64,000 nucleotides of DNA, from NCBI GenBank assembly GCA_037176705.1, contig JBAWUJ010000130.1, positions 62,001-126,000 of the forward strand, in the 5' to 3' direction. Below are positions 34,701-44,488 of this stretch, one piece after another. The translations under genes and the position numbers were made by a program. A model generated the notes under the pieces. It was not told the origin of the DNA and ran no database searches. It saw nothing but the letters and a program-made list of their open reading frames with translations. Every line of letters begins with the position of its first letter. Position 1 is the first letter of the stretch. Origin of the DNA: Molossus alvarezi (Eukaryota > Chordata > Mammalia > Chiroptera > Molossidae).

Positions 34701-35583
34701 CTCTCAGAACTGCTTTGGCTGCATCCCATAGATTTTGTATTGTTGTGTCTTCATTTTCATTGTTTTCCATGAAGTTTTTGATTTCTTCCTTGATCTCCTT
34801 GGTGACCCATTCATTGTTTAATAATATTCTATTTAGCTTCCATGTGTTCAAAAGTCTTTGTATGTTCTTGCAATTGATTTCTAGTTTCATACCATTGTGG
34901 TCTGAGAAGATGCTTGTTATAATTTCAATCTTCTTGAACTTGTAGAGACTTAGTTTGTGCCCTACCATGTGGTCTATCTTTGAGAATGTTCCATGTGCAC
35001 TTGAGAACAATGTGAATTGTGTAGTTTTGGGGTGTAGTTCTCTATAGATATCTATTAAATCCATTTGGTCTAGTGCTTCATTTAGAGTCTCTGTTTCCTT
35101 ACTAATATTTGTCTAGAGAATCTATCCAGTGATGTGAGCGGGGTGTTGAAGTCCCCTGCTATGATTGTATTGCTATCGATTTCTCCTTTGAAGTCCTCCA
35201 ATAGTTTTTAAATATATTTTGGTGCTCCTATATTGGGTGCTTATATGTTTATCAAGGTTATATCTTCCTGTTGGATAGATCCTTTCAATATTACGTAGTG
35301 ACCTTCTTTGTCTCTAGTTATGGCCTTCAATCTGAAGTCTATTTTATCAGATATAAGTATTGCTACCCCAGCTTTTTTTTCTTTTCCATTTGCTTGACAG
35401 ATTTTTTTCCATCCCTTCACTTTCAATCTATGTGAGTCTTTTGTTGTGAGGTGGGTCTCTTGTAAACAACATATAGATGAGTCATGCTTTCTTATCCAAT
35501 CAGCTACTCTGTGTCTTTTTATGGGAGCATTCAGTCCATTTACATTTAAGGTGGTTATTTATATGTACTTATTTATTTCCATT
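31769..35583 (-). pseudogene. L1 ORF2 (endonuclease-reverse transcriptase), broken
   Basis: ORF2 makes the nick and copies the L1 RNA at the target. The endonuclease part (35583-35065) is broken. A 610-codon open frame at 35064-33232 covers the end of the endonuclease, the linker and most of the reverse transcriptase, including the catalytic FADDM box and, upstream, the [14 protein letters not shown] segment. A shift near 33232 leads to a 147-codon frame (33235-32792), then a stop or shift, then a 329-codon frame (32758-31769) with the cysteine-rich C-terminal region. Summed length is about 1270 codons, normal for mammalian ORF2. Only a few lesions separate the pieces, which fits a fairly recent insertion. 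Confidence 0.9.
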
Positions 35584-35627
35584 TTTGTTTAGTGTGGTTC
35601 TATTTTCCTTCCCATTTCTCCTGGTGA

Positions 35628-36530
35628 TTACAGCAGTCCTTTTAAAATTTCTTGCAGTGCTGGTTTGGTGCTAATGTATTCCCTTAGCCTTTTTTTGTCT
35701 GAAAATCTCATTATTTGACCTTCTATTTTGAATGATAGCCTTGCTGGGTAGAGTAGTCTTGGATTCAGATCCTTGTTTTTCATGACCTTGATTACTTCAT
35801 GCCATTCCCTTCTAGCCTGTAGTGTTTCTTGTGAAAAGTCAGCTGAGAGCCTTATGGGGTGTCCTTTGTAGGTAACCTGTTGCTTATCTCTTGCTGCTTT
35901 TAGGATTCTCTCTTTGTCTTTAATTTTTGGCAGTTTGATTACTATGTGTCTTGGTGTGGGCCTGTTTGTGTTCTTCTTAGTTGGGGCTCTCTGAGCTTCT
36001 TGAACTTGAATGCCTTCTTCCTTCACCAAATTAGGGAAGTTTTCTGTCTCTATTTCTTTGAATATATTCTCTAGCCCTCGCTTACTTCCTTCTTCTTCAG
36101 GGACTCCTATGATGCGAATATTATTCCATTTCCAGTTGTCCCATAGTTCTCTTAAGCTCTCTTCCTGTTTTTTAATCGTTTTTTCCTTTTGGTTTTCTTA
36201 TTGGTTGAGTTCTTCTAGCCTGTCTTCTAATTCATTGATCCTTTCCTCAGCTTCCCCTACTCTGCTTTTTAGACCTTCCAGTGTGTTTTTCATTTCTGAT
36301 ATGTCATTCTTCATTTCTTCCTGTTGGTTTTTCATTTCCAGCTGGTTTATTTTCAACATTTCTATGTCTTTACTCATGTTTCTCATGTCCTTACACATGC
36401 TGTTGAGCTTCCGCAACATCATGGCTCTATATTCTATTGCCGTTAACTTGCTTAACTGCACCTCATTTATTTCATCTTCCGTAGAGGTCTCTTGTTCTTT
36501 CATTTGGCTTTTGTTTCTGTTTCTCACCAT
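35628..36530 (-). pseudogene. L1 ORF1, broken
   Basis: ORF1 encodes the trimeric RNA-binding coat protein of L1. The frame likely starts at 36530 (MVRNRNKSQMKEQ). The first part to 36198 is a coiled coil with regular heptads (residues about 20-110) and ends in a stop. The RNA-recognition and C-terminal parts follow in another frame at 36029-35628 and include RPTPRHIVIK and the terminal LPALQEILKGLL-like end. At about 300 codons it is near the usual 330-340. The break falls between the coiled coil and the RRM. Confidence 0.85.
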
Positions 36531-37688
36531 TTTGGCTATCACAGTGGGCTTTGGAGTCTGCCAAATTTTCCCAGTGAGTGTTGATGTTCTGCTGTTTGTG
36601 GCTCCCTCTCCTGGGTTTGGATGCACCAGGGAGGACCTACTTTAAACACTATCATCAAGTCTTAGCCTTTCTGGTTACTGTTGCACGCCCCGGGAATAGT
36701 AGTTATCCTCTAGTTTTTTTGGTTTTTTTTTTGCCTTGAGGCTATTAGTAGAGGTCACCTGCAGACCCTTGGTTTCTGAGTTGCCTGGAAAACTCCCTCA
36801 GGTGCTCAGTGCATGAGGATTTCCTGAGAGTGAGGCTGGTGTTCCTTGTTAATGGGCCTCAATTAGCATTTCAATGGCCACCAGGTGGGGTTGAATCTCT
36901 GAGGGAGGGGCCACCACCTCTCCCCAGGGCCCTGAGAAAAAGTAAAAGGAGCACAGTCCTGTGTGGCTGCACTCAGCAAACGCTCTTAGCACCCTCCAAA
37001 ACCCGAGTGTCCCCACAGAGTTCCAGTCCAGTCTGCCTTCCCTTCGCCAAAGCCCAAGTTGAGTGGCTGCTGCCAATTTAGCCTCTGTCCGGACTCTATG
37101 TCCTGGAGCCACCTGGGACTTTTAACCCGAGGGCGCTGCGTCCAGCCAAGGGCGGCTGCGGCTGTGGCACCAGCTGAGGGGGTTGCACTCAGCAGAAGCC
37201 CCAGGACTGAGCTGCGGTAGCGGGACACTGCAGAGGTGGCAGTAGCATCTAGCACAGTTCCCTGGTCCATGCGAGTTTGCGCGGCGCCCGCCGAGGGCTT
37301 AGCACTTAGAGTTTGCAGGACTCGGCCTTGGTAGCAGAATCCTGCCAAGTCCCCTGTTCTCTGGGAGTCTGTGTGGCTCCAGCCGAGAGCTTAGCAGGCT
37401 ACAGAGTTCCCAGGGCCCATGCAGGGTGGCAAGGGAGGAGGTAGGAATAACTTCCCACCGAGTTCCCCGGCCCCTGCCCAGGCCGCTGTGGACCCTGGGC
37501 TCTCTGTCCCCTCTCACGTCCTCGCAAGCCTACCAGGATTGAGTGGGTGTTTCTGGTTAAGTGGTCCTCCAAGATGTCTTTCGGCTGCCCTTTCCTAATG
37601 ATTTGCCTTTATTTTCATTGTAAATCCAGTTTGGTCTTGGGAGATGGTCTTTGTCGCTCCATTCACTTCGCCGCCATTTTCTCCCTCC
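36531..37688 (-). promoter_or_regulatory. L1 5' UTR with internal promoter
   Basis: About 1.16 kb from the element start to ORF1, still CpG-rich between 37050 and 37510. At its start on the minus strand lies AAAATGGCGGC (37670-37680), the YY1-type site found at the head of many L1 promoters. Retained CpGs indicate limited age. Confidence 0.7.
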
Positions 37689-37703
37689 TATGTTACTTTC
37701 TTT

Positions 37704-38689
37704 AAATGTTATTTTTCCCAGTGATGTAGCTTATTGACTATATGTGAGTGTGTTTGCGTGTGCGTGTGTGTGTGTGTATGGGTTAGTTTACTCTTGATGC
37801 ATTGTCTGATTGTTTTTTGGTAAACCATCATTTTCCATTTACCTAAGAAACTTATGAAATCATGTTTATAAAATGTTTTTAATTTTAACATCTGGATATT
37901 GCTCCTGGTAAATATATGGTCAGAAAAAGAGCAGCAACAAACCATGTAAGAAGAAAAAGTTTTGGAAAGCATTGTTAAAGTTAATTTGCCTCCATTAAGT
38001 CTGGAGAATTCAAACAGGTGCATTGAAGCAGTGAATATATTTGCTGAATCACATAAATATTTTCTTCCCATCACTGGATCTGTTTTGTCTTCAGTAGATT
38101 CTTGATGACATTTGAGTTTTTGACACGTACTCCAGTACTATCCATGATGCAAATGTTACGAGTTAGTTGACAACTCTACTTTTGCCTGTGACCTTTGTAG
38201 AGCTATCAAAATATGTCAAGGAGAAGGGAGAACAAGCTGATAGGTTTTAAGTACATCTCTATTGCACACAGATATTTAATGCTAATGTGATGATAGACTA
38301 TGGGTATTTTTTTTGTTGTTCTTAAAAAAAGAAAATACATAGGCCTTAGAACATATTGATTCCTTGACACATAAAAATAAGAAGAAATTATAGGTAGTTA
38401 TAATAAAATGACCTTTATATTTTATGAAAAGATTTAAAAGATAATTTTGAAGTATTATGTGATTTATGGTTCAGGGGGAAAAAAAGGTCAGATAACATTC
38501 TTTAGTTAAATTTTTGTAGGTTGCATGATTTTAAATTCAAGATATCAGTCAGTCCTGGTATAAAAATAGTAAGAGTTATCAAGTATAAAATGTGTATTAT
38601 ATGCCAGGTGCTATTCAGCTCTACATTTGTATTTTATAACAAACTCAAAAGATAGTTTTTAAAAAATATATTTTATGCTTTTATAAAAT
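37704..38689. other. Quiet AT-rich sequence
   Basis: It contains a GT-rich microsatellite at about 37745-37780. No gene, RNA or named repeat was recognised. Confidence 0.4.
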
Positions 38690-38869
38690 ATTTTAAAATT
38701 GATTTTAGAGATAGAGACATTGATGAGAGAGGATATCAGTTGGCCACCTCTTGTATGGCCCCCACTGGGGTCAGGCCCACAACCTGGGCATGTGCCCTGA
38801 CTGGGAATTGAACAGGCAACCTTTTGGTGAATAGTTTGATGCTGAACCACTGAGCCACCCCAGCTGGGT
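38690..38869 (-). mobile_element. Old tRNA-derived SINE, reverse orientation
   Basis: The minus strand reads a tRNA-like head (CCCAGCTGGGGTGGCTCAGTGG), a B-box and the GGGCACATGCCCAGGTTGTGG-like body. It is more diverged than the VES-type copies and lacks a clear TSD. Confidence 0.7.
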
Positions 38870-38889
38870 AAAAGATATTTTTTTCTGAA

Positions 38890-39232
38890 AAATGTTTTTT
38901 CCATTTTTATTTTTTACTTTAATTAATTTATTTTTGTTACAAATGGTTCCCCTCCCCCCCATTGACATCCTACTTCTCATCCCTCCTCAGCACAGTTGTC
39001 TATGTCCAGTGGTTACACATACATGCATATGAATTCTGTGATATAACTCTTTCCTTCCCCCACTACCTCTTCTGAGGTTTGTCAGTCTGTACCCCACATC
39101 CATGTCTCTGAGTCTATCTGTTCATCAGTTTGTTTTGTTCATTATATTGCACAAATAAGTGAGATCATGGGATATTTGTCTTTCTCTGATTGGCTTATTT
39201 TGCTTAGCATAATACACTTCAGGTCCATCCAT
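38890..39232 (-). mobile_element. L1 3' end, 5'-truncated
   Basis: An antisense L1 3' UTR and the last part of ORF2, matching 31530-31860 of the full-length copy. Its 5' truncation point lies within about 20 bp of the left NUMT edge. Confidence 0.82.
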
Positions 39233-39244
39233 ATAATTAATTGT

Positions 39245-39949
39245 ATTTTATTTTATATATATGACAGAGAATGTTGTAGTAGCTGAATTAATTAAAATAG
39301 TATACATATGGTAGTTGTTATTAGAATATAGATTATGAGATTTAGTAATGTTATAGTTGGATTATAGAGTAGAATAGCAGTTATTTATCCTATGTGGGCA
39401 GTTGATGAATAGGCGATGATTATACATACTTGAGTTTGGTTTAATCCTCCTCAGCCTCTGATTGCAATGGATGTTAATGATATTATTAAGAGTATATTTA
39501 GGTTAATAATGGGTGAGATTGTGTATAGGACTGTTAAGGGGGCTAGTTTTCTCATGTTACTATGATTAGGCTGAACAATAATGGGATTACTTGAGCTACT
39601 ACTGGGACTCAGAAGTGGAATGCAGCAAATTTTAATTTTATAGTTAGTGCTAATGTTCTGATAATAGATGCTGTTGGGTTAAATAATTTTTTGAGGGTTC
39701 ATTGGCCTGAATATATTAGGTTAATAGTAACTGCTAGTGTTTGAAGCATAGAGGCAATGGCTTGTGTAAATAAGTATTTGGTGGCTGCTTTCATGGATCA
39801 TGGGTTATGCTGTTTTATTAGTATAAAATAATGGCTAGTATGTTTATTTCAAATCCAATTCAGATTACAAGTCATTGTGAGCTTGTTATTACAATAAGAG
39901 TTCCCAAGATAACAGTGGTTATAATGGTGGATATGATTAGGTGATTTAT
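39245..39949 (-). pseudogene. ND2: NUMT: ND2, 5' part
   Basis: ND2 is a membrane subunit of mitochondrial complex I. The frame starts at 39949 with ATA (Met in the mitochondrial code) and runs MNHLIMSTIMTTVILGTL, followed by in-frame TGA codons that mean Trp in mitochondria but stop in the nucleus. It continues to roughly codon 235, where the NUMT ends next to an L1 3' end. The 3' third of ND2 is absent. Position directly after tRNA-Met is as in vertebrate mitogenomes. It cannot be expressed as ND2 from the nucleus. Confidence 0.9.
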
Positions 39950-39951
39950 TA

Positions 39952-40017
39952 GTAGAGGATAAATATAAACCAACATTTTTGGGGTTGAGCCTGGCAGCTT
40001 ACTTAGCTGACCTCACT
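39952..40017 (-). pseudogene. NUMT: tRNA-Met
   Basis: The T arm and anticodon region (CCCC...AAAATGTTGG on the minus strand) are recognisable between ND2 and tRNA-Gln. Several stem positions have changed. Confidence 0.75.
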
Positions 40018-40087
40018 AGAGTATAATATCATGTGATAACAGAAAGATTTTTGGATTCATAAGAGTAGGTTCCATTCCTATAATTCT
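40018..40087 (+). pseudogene. NUMT: tRNA-Gln
   Basis: It is on the plus strand, opposite its neighbours, as expected for a light-strand tRNA. The anticodon loop ATTTTTGGATTC-like sequence is present. Confidence 0.72.
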
Positions 40088-40155
40088 AAAAATAAGAAAG
40101 CTTAAATTTATATTATCTACTATATCAAAGTAACTCTTTTATTACACATAGTTCT
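40085..40155 (-). pseudogene. NUMT: tRNA-Ile
   Basis: The minus strand reads AGAACTATGTGTAATAAAAG, then GAGTTACTTTGATATAG, close to the mammalian mt tRNA-Ile. It lies between ND1 and tRNA-Gln. Confidence 0.8.
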
Positions 40156-40157
40156 TA

Positions 40158-40319
40158 TGTTTATAGAAAAATGTTTGACATAATAATAGATATTGATACA
40201 TGCCATATACATAAAGCCAGTGTTAGTGGTATGACTTTTTTTTCATAAAAGATGTATTAAGTAGTCATAACAAAATCGATGTTCATACTAATAGGAAATG
40301 ACTTCAGTAGTAATGTTTT
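40158..40319 (-). pseudogene. ND1: NUMT: ND1, C-terminal piece
   Basis: This is the final 50 or so codons of ND1, a complex I membrane subunit, including the conserved stretch seen here as PLTLALCMW. Upstream ND1 sequence resumes at 42500 after the HAL1-like element. The 16 bp at 40304-40319 are the target-site duplication. Confidence 0.88.
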
Positions 40320-42483
40320 ATTTATTTATTTATTCTTTATTGTTGAATGTAGAATGTATTACAGATGTTCCTCATTTTTCCCCCATTGACCCCTACCTCC
40401 CCACTCCCGCCCCCCTCCCGCCTTTTCCCACAGTATTTTCTGTGTCCATTTGTTATGCATATAAGTTTTTTGGTTTATTTCTTCCCACCCCCCAACCACT
40501 TTCCCTTTGAGGTTTGTCAGTCCAGCAATGAATTTGTACTTCTTAATCCCTTCACCTTTTTCACCCATTCCCCCAACCCTCCTCCCATCTGGCAACCAAC
40601 AAAATGTTCTCTGTATCTGTGAGAATGTTTCTGTTCTGCCTGTTCATTTTGTTTGTAGATTCCATTGTCAATAAATGTGTATTCATTGCCATTTTGTTTG
40701 TTCATATATTTTATATTTTTCTTCAAAAAGACCCTTCAACATTTCATATAATAATGGTTTGGTGGTGATGAACTCCTTTAACTTTTCCTTGTCTGAGAAA
40801 CTCTCTACATGGCCATTGATTCTAAATGACAGCTTTGCAGGATAGAGTAATCTTGGTTGTAGGTTCTTGCTTTTTATCACTCTGAATATTTCATGCCACT
40901 CCCTCCCTGCCTGCAGTTTCTTCTGAGAAATCAGGTGACAGCCTTATGAAAACTCCTTGGAGGTAACTAGCTGCCTTTCTCTTGCTGCTTTTAAGATTCT
41001 CTCTTTGTCTTGAACCTTTTGCATTTTGATGATGATGTGTCTTGGTGTGGGCCTCTTGGGGTTCATCTTGTTTGGGACTCTCTGTGCTTCCTGGACTTGT
41101 ATGTCTGTTTCCTTCTCCAAGTTAGAAAAGTTTTCTGCCATTATTGTTTCAAACAGGTTTTCAATTTCTTGTTCTCACTCTTCTCCTTCTGGCACCCCCA
41201 AGATGTGAATTTTGGCATGCTTGAAGTTGTGCCAGAGGCTCCTTACACTATCCTCATTTTTTTGGATTCTTTTTTCTATTTACTGTTCTGATTGGGTGTT
41301 TTTTGCTTTCTTATATTTCAAATCGATGGTTTACTTCTTGGATTTATGTACTCTACTATTGAATCTGTGTAAATTATTCTTTATTTTAGTTAATGCCTCC
41401 TTCATTTCTGACTGTGCATCCATCATTTCAAACTGGTACTTTTTTATGCTTTTGAGGCCCTCACTAAGTTCACTGAGGTTCTCACTGAGTTCATTGAGCA
41501 TCCTTATAAGCAGTATTTTAAACTCAGCATCTGTTAGGTTGCTTATCTCCATTTCACTTAGTTCTTGGGGTTTTGTTCTGTTCTTTCATTTGGGACCCGT
41601 TTCTTTGTCTCTTCATTTTGGCTGCCTCCATGTGTTTGTTTCTGTGTATTACTTAACAAGAGATATGGGGCTATCTGAGACCAGATGCTGCTTATTTGAA
41701 AGAATTTAGGAAAAACCTGAAGCAGGATCCAAGACAGGCCAATCCTATGGTTAAGCAAGTGGCAACAGCTTGGGTGGGCCTAAAAGTTGGGTGGGGCGAG
41801 GCCTCAGGGAGTCACCAGGGCAGGGCTACCAGTGTGAGCCTGGTTGCTGGAGTCCCTGATATGCGGCTATCTGATGCCCCAGGGAAGGGCTCACCAAATG
41901 AACAAAAACCTCTGACAGCACATTTGTACTGGAAAAAGCCCCCTCTCCAGTCCTCACTCCAGTGCCAAACAGCTCAGTTGTTCCCTGTATGTCTCTGATT
42001 CCCCTTGAGCTGCCTCCCCTCCAAGGTTAGAGGAAGTGAGTCCAATAAGTCTATACACAGGCCCTTTAAAGTGCTGCCTGGGGCTCCAGCCATGTAAGTT
42101 TCCCTGAGCCTCCATTCCAGCTGGTTTTTCCAGCCAGAAGTTGTGGGGACTTCTCTTCCTGGCACTGGAACCCTGAGCGTGGTACCTGCTGTGGTACGGG
42201 TCCCCTCTTTCCTCAGGGAGGACCATCCCTGTTGAGGTGTCCTCTGATTTTTATCCACCACACGTGGGTGTGAGCCCCTTGTGCCTCTGCCCCTCACACA
42301 TTCACCCCTCCTACCAGTCTGGATGTGGCTGCTGCTTTAATACCACAGTTGTAGGACTTCCATACAGCTTGATTTCAGGCGGTTTTGGATGATGGTTGTT
42401 CTATAGTTTAGTGTTAACTTTAATGTGGTTGTGGGAGGACGTGATACCACATTTACCTACATCACCATCTTTACTGGAAGTCC
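40320..42483 (-). mobile_element. HAL1-like (ORF1-only) L1 with 16-bp TSD
   Basis: On the minus strand the element has a 5' region of about 0.8-0.9 kb, an ORF1 remnant at about 41590-40683, and then directly a 3' UTR of about 360 bp ending in a TTTA-rich (TAAA on the sense strand) tail. No ORF2 sequence is present. TCAGTAGTAATGTTTT occurs exactly at 40304-40319 and 42484-42499, so the whole element inserted as a unit into ND1. This matches half-L1 (HAL1) elements, which depend on the ORF2 protein of other L1s. Alternatively it is an internally deleted L1; the extra codons at the end of ORF1 and the unrelated-looking 3' UTR favour HAL1. Confidence 0.8.
40683..41590 (-). pseudogene. ORF1 of the HAL1-like element
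   Basis: ORF1 is the L1-type RNA-binding protein. Three open pieces remain. 41552-41331 carries the coiled coil. 41141-40944 carries the start of the RRM (with RPTPRHIIIKMQKVQDKERI). 40880-40683 carries the C-terminal domain (LLYPAKLSFRINGHVESFSD). The last piece continues about 16 codons beyond the usual ORF1 end, adding EEKYKIYEQTKWQ before its stop, unlike the ORF1 copies at 35628 and 44444, which end at LLKGLL-like positions. Frames are broken between pieces. Confidence 0.8.
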
Positions 42484-42499
42484 TCAGTAGTAATGTTTT

Positions 42500-42764
42500 G
42501 ATTATGAAATTAATTATATAGAGATCTGGTAATATAGCATTGTGATAAGCTCCTAATAATAAAGTTGTTAAAATATTTATTATGATAACGTTAATGTATT
42601 CTGCAATAAAAGAATAGTGCAAAAGACCTCCAGCATACTCTACATTGAATCCTGAAACTAGTTCTGATTCTTCTTCTGTTAGGATGAAAGGAGCATGGTT
42701 AGATTTAACTAATGTTGAGATGAATCTTATTATGGCTAAGGGTCAGTATAAAAAAATAATCAGA
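42500..42764 (-). pseudogene. ND1: NUMT: ND1, middle piece
   Basis: This is the continuation of ND1 between the HAL1-like element and the next L1. The minus strand reads an ND1 stretch with VEYAGG-like and [16 protein letters not shown] text and APF-LTE upstream of it. It joins 40319 on one side and 48556 on the other when the insertions are removed. Confidence 0.88.
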
Positions 42765-43557
42765 ATGGTAAAATGGCAGCAGAGTAAATGGAAGCTACAC
42801 AGACAATCTCCCAGGACCAAATAAAAATGACAATTAAAGTAAAGACATATCATTAGAAAAAAGCAACAGAAAAGCAGCAGAACATAACCATATAACCAGG
42901 GACACTGGTAGGATCTGTGAAGGTGTGAGAGGGTGGCAGGCTGGGAGCCCACAGACAGCAGCAGTCTTAGCTGTGAGCAGCGCTCTTGAGGAATAAAGAA
43001 CAAGCCTGCTCCACAGCACAGGAGAGCCAGAAGAGAGCACTAAAATAGACACAGTCACTCACCGGGGGGCTACAGCAGAGGGAGGGCAGACTGGGATGGA
43101 ACTCTGTGGGAACACCCAAAATTAGGAGGGCACTCAGTTTTTGCTGAGTTGTGGCCACAAAAAAGGGTGAGCAGTATGCTCCCTCCCAGAGCTGTGGGGA
43201 AAAGCAGCAGTCTCCCCTTCTAAGATTCAGCCTTTTCTATGTGAGGCAAAGATATTAAAATTTAGGCTCATTCATAACCGACATCCATCTCACACTTTGG
43301 AAGTCCTCTTATGAAGTATATCAGGGCTAGATTCCAAGGCCCTGAGTTGCTGAGACTTAGCTTCCAGGCAAAAAGATAGAGGATAACAGAACTTTTCCTG
43401 GGCTTGCAAATCTACCCGGGAAAGTACAACTTGACTGTAATGTTTAATGTGGGACCCCCAGACACATCAAAACCCAGTAGAGGGAGCCACAAACAACAGA
43501 ATACCAACACCCAAAGGGAAAATTTGGCAGGCTCCAAAACCCACTGAGATAGTCAAA

Positions 43558-44444
43558 ATGGTGAAACAAAGAAACAAATCCCAAATGAAAGAAGAGAACT
43601 CTATCAAAGATGAGATAAATTAAATGCAACAAAGCAAATTATCAGAGGTAGAGTTCAGAGCCATGATCTTGAGGAAGCTCAACAGCATGAGTAAGGACAT
43701 CAGCACCATGGGTAAAGATATAACAATATTCAAAACCAACCAGGTGGAAATAAAGAATGACATAGCAGAAATAAAAAACACACTGAATGGGTTAACCAGC
43801 AGACTAGAAGAAGCTGAGGACCAGATCAGTGAATTAGAAGACAGGGTAGAAATAACCAGTCAGAAAACCAAAAAAAAAAAAAAAAATTAGTTAATTAAAC
43901 AAAGAAAGATAGCTTAAGAGAACTGTGGAATAACTGTAAACATAATAACTTTCACATCATAGGAGTCCCCAAAGAGGAAGAAAATAGGCAATGGTTAGAG
44001 AGTACATTTGAATAAATAATGAGAGAAAATGTTCTAACTTGGTGAAGAAAGAAGGCACTCAAGTTCAAGAAGCACAGAAAGCCAAGTAGGAAGAACCCAA
44101 ACAGGCCCACACCAACACACATAGTAATTAAAATGCCAAAAATTAAACACAAAGAGAGAATCCAAGACGCAGCAAGAGATAAGCAACAGGTTACCTACAA
44201 AGAAAACCCTATAAGGCTCTCAGCTGACTTCTCAACAGAAACACTACAGGCCAGAAGAGAATGGCATAAAGTAATCAAGGTCATAAAAGAAAAGAATCTG
44301 AATACAAGACTACTCTACCCAGCAAGGCTGTCATTCAAAATAAAAGGTCAAATAAAGAGATTCAAACACACACAAAAAAAAGGGCTAAGAAAATATATTA
44401 ACACCAAACCAGCACTGCAAGATATGCTACAAGGACTGCTGTAA
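43558..44444 (+). pseudogene. L1 ORF1 in the ND1-inserted copy
   Basis: The start ATG at 43558 begins MVKQRNKSQMKEENS; a stop follows at about codon 22. The coiled coil is open at 43624-43890. The RRM and C-terminal part are open at 44133-44444, ending LQDMLQGLL. Between them an A run near 43870 and frameshifts break the frame. The end position matches normal L1 ORF1, unlike the HAL1-like copy. Confidence 0.85.
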
Positions 44445-44488
44445 TTAGTAGAAAAAAGAGGAAGAAAAATATAACCACACAAACAAAA

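Larger units (their letters stand above)
31519..37688 (-). mobile_element. Full-length L1 with 15-bp TSD
   Basis: A 6.17-kb L1 on the minus strand, with 5' UTR, ORF1, ORF2, 3' UTR and an A-rich tail at the low-coordinate end. TATGTTACTTTCTTT occurs exactly at 31504-31518 and 37689-37703, so both borders are fixed. The frames are long but contain stops and shifts, so this copy is not expected to move on its own. It is the best reference in the window for the younger L1 family. It separates the candidate coiled-coil exons from the quiet region on the right. Confidence 0.95.

Noticed and set aside
36010..36645. 211-codon plus-strand Ser/Phe-rich frame
   Set aside because: Antisense of the L1 ORF1 coiled coil; no protein family.
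37050..37510. CpG-rich island as a host gene promoter
   Set aside because: It lies entirely inside the 5' UTR of the full-length L1 on the minus strand.
41212..41709. 165-codon hydrophobic plus-strand frame
   Set aside because: Antisense of ORF1 in the HAL1-like element.
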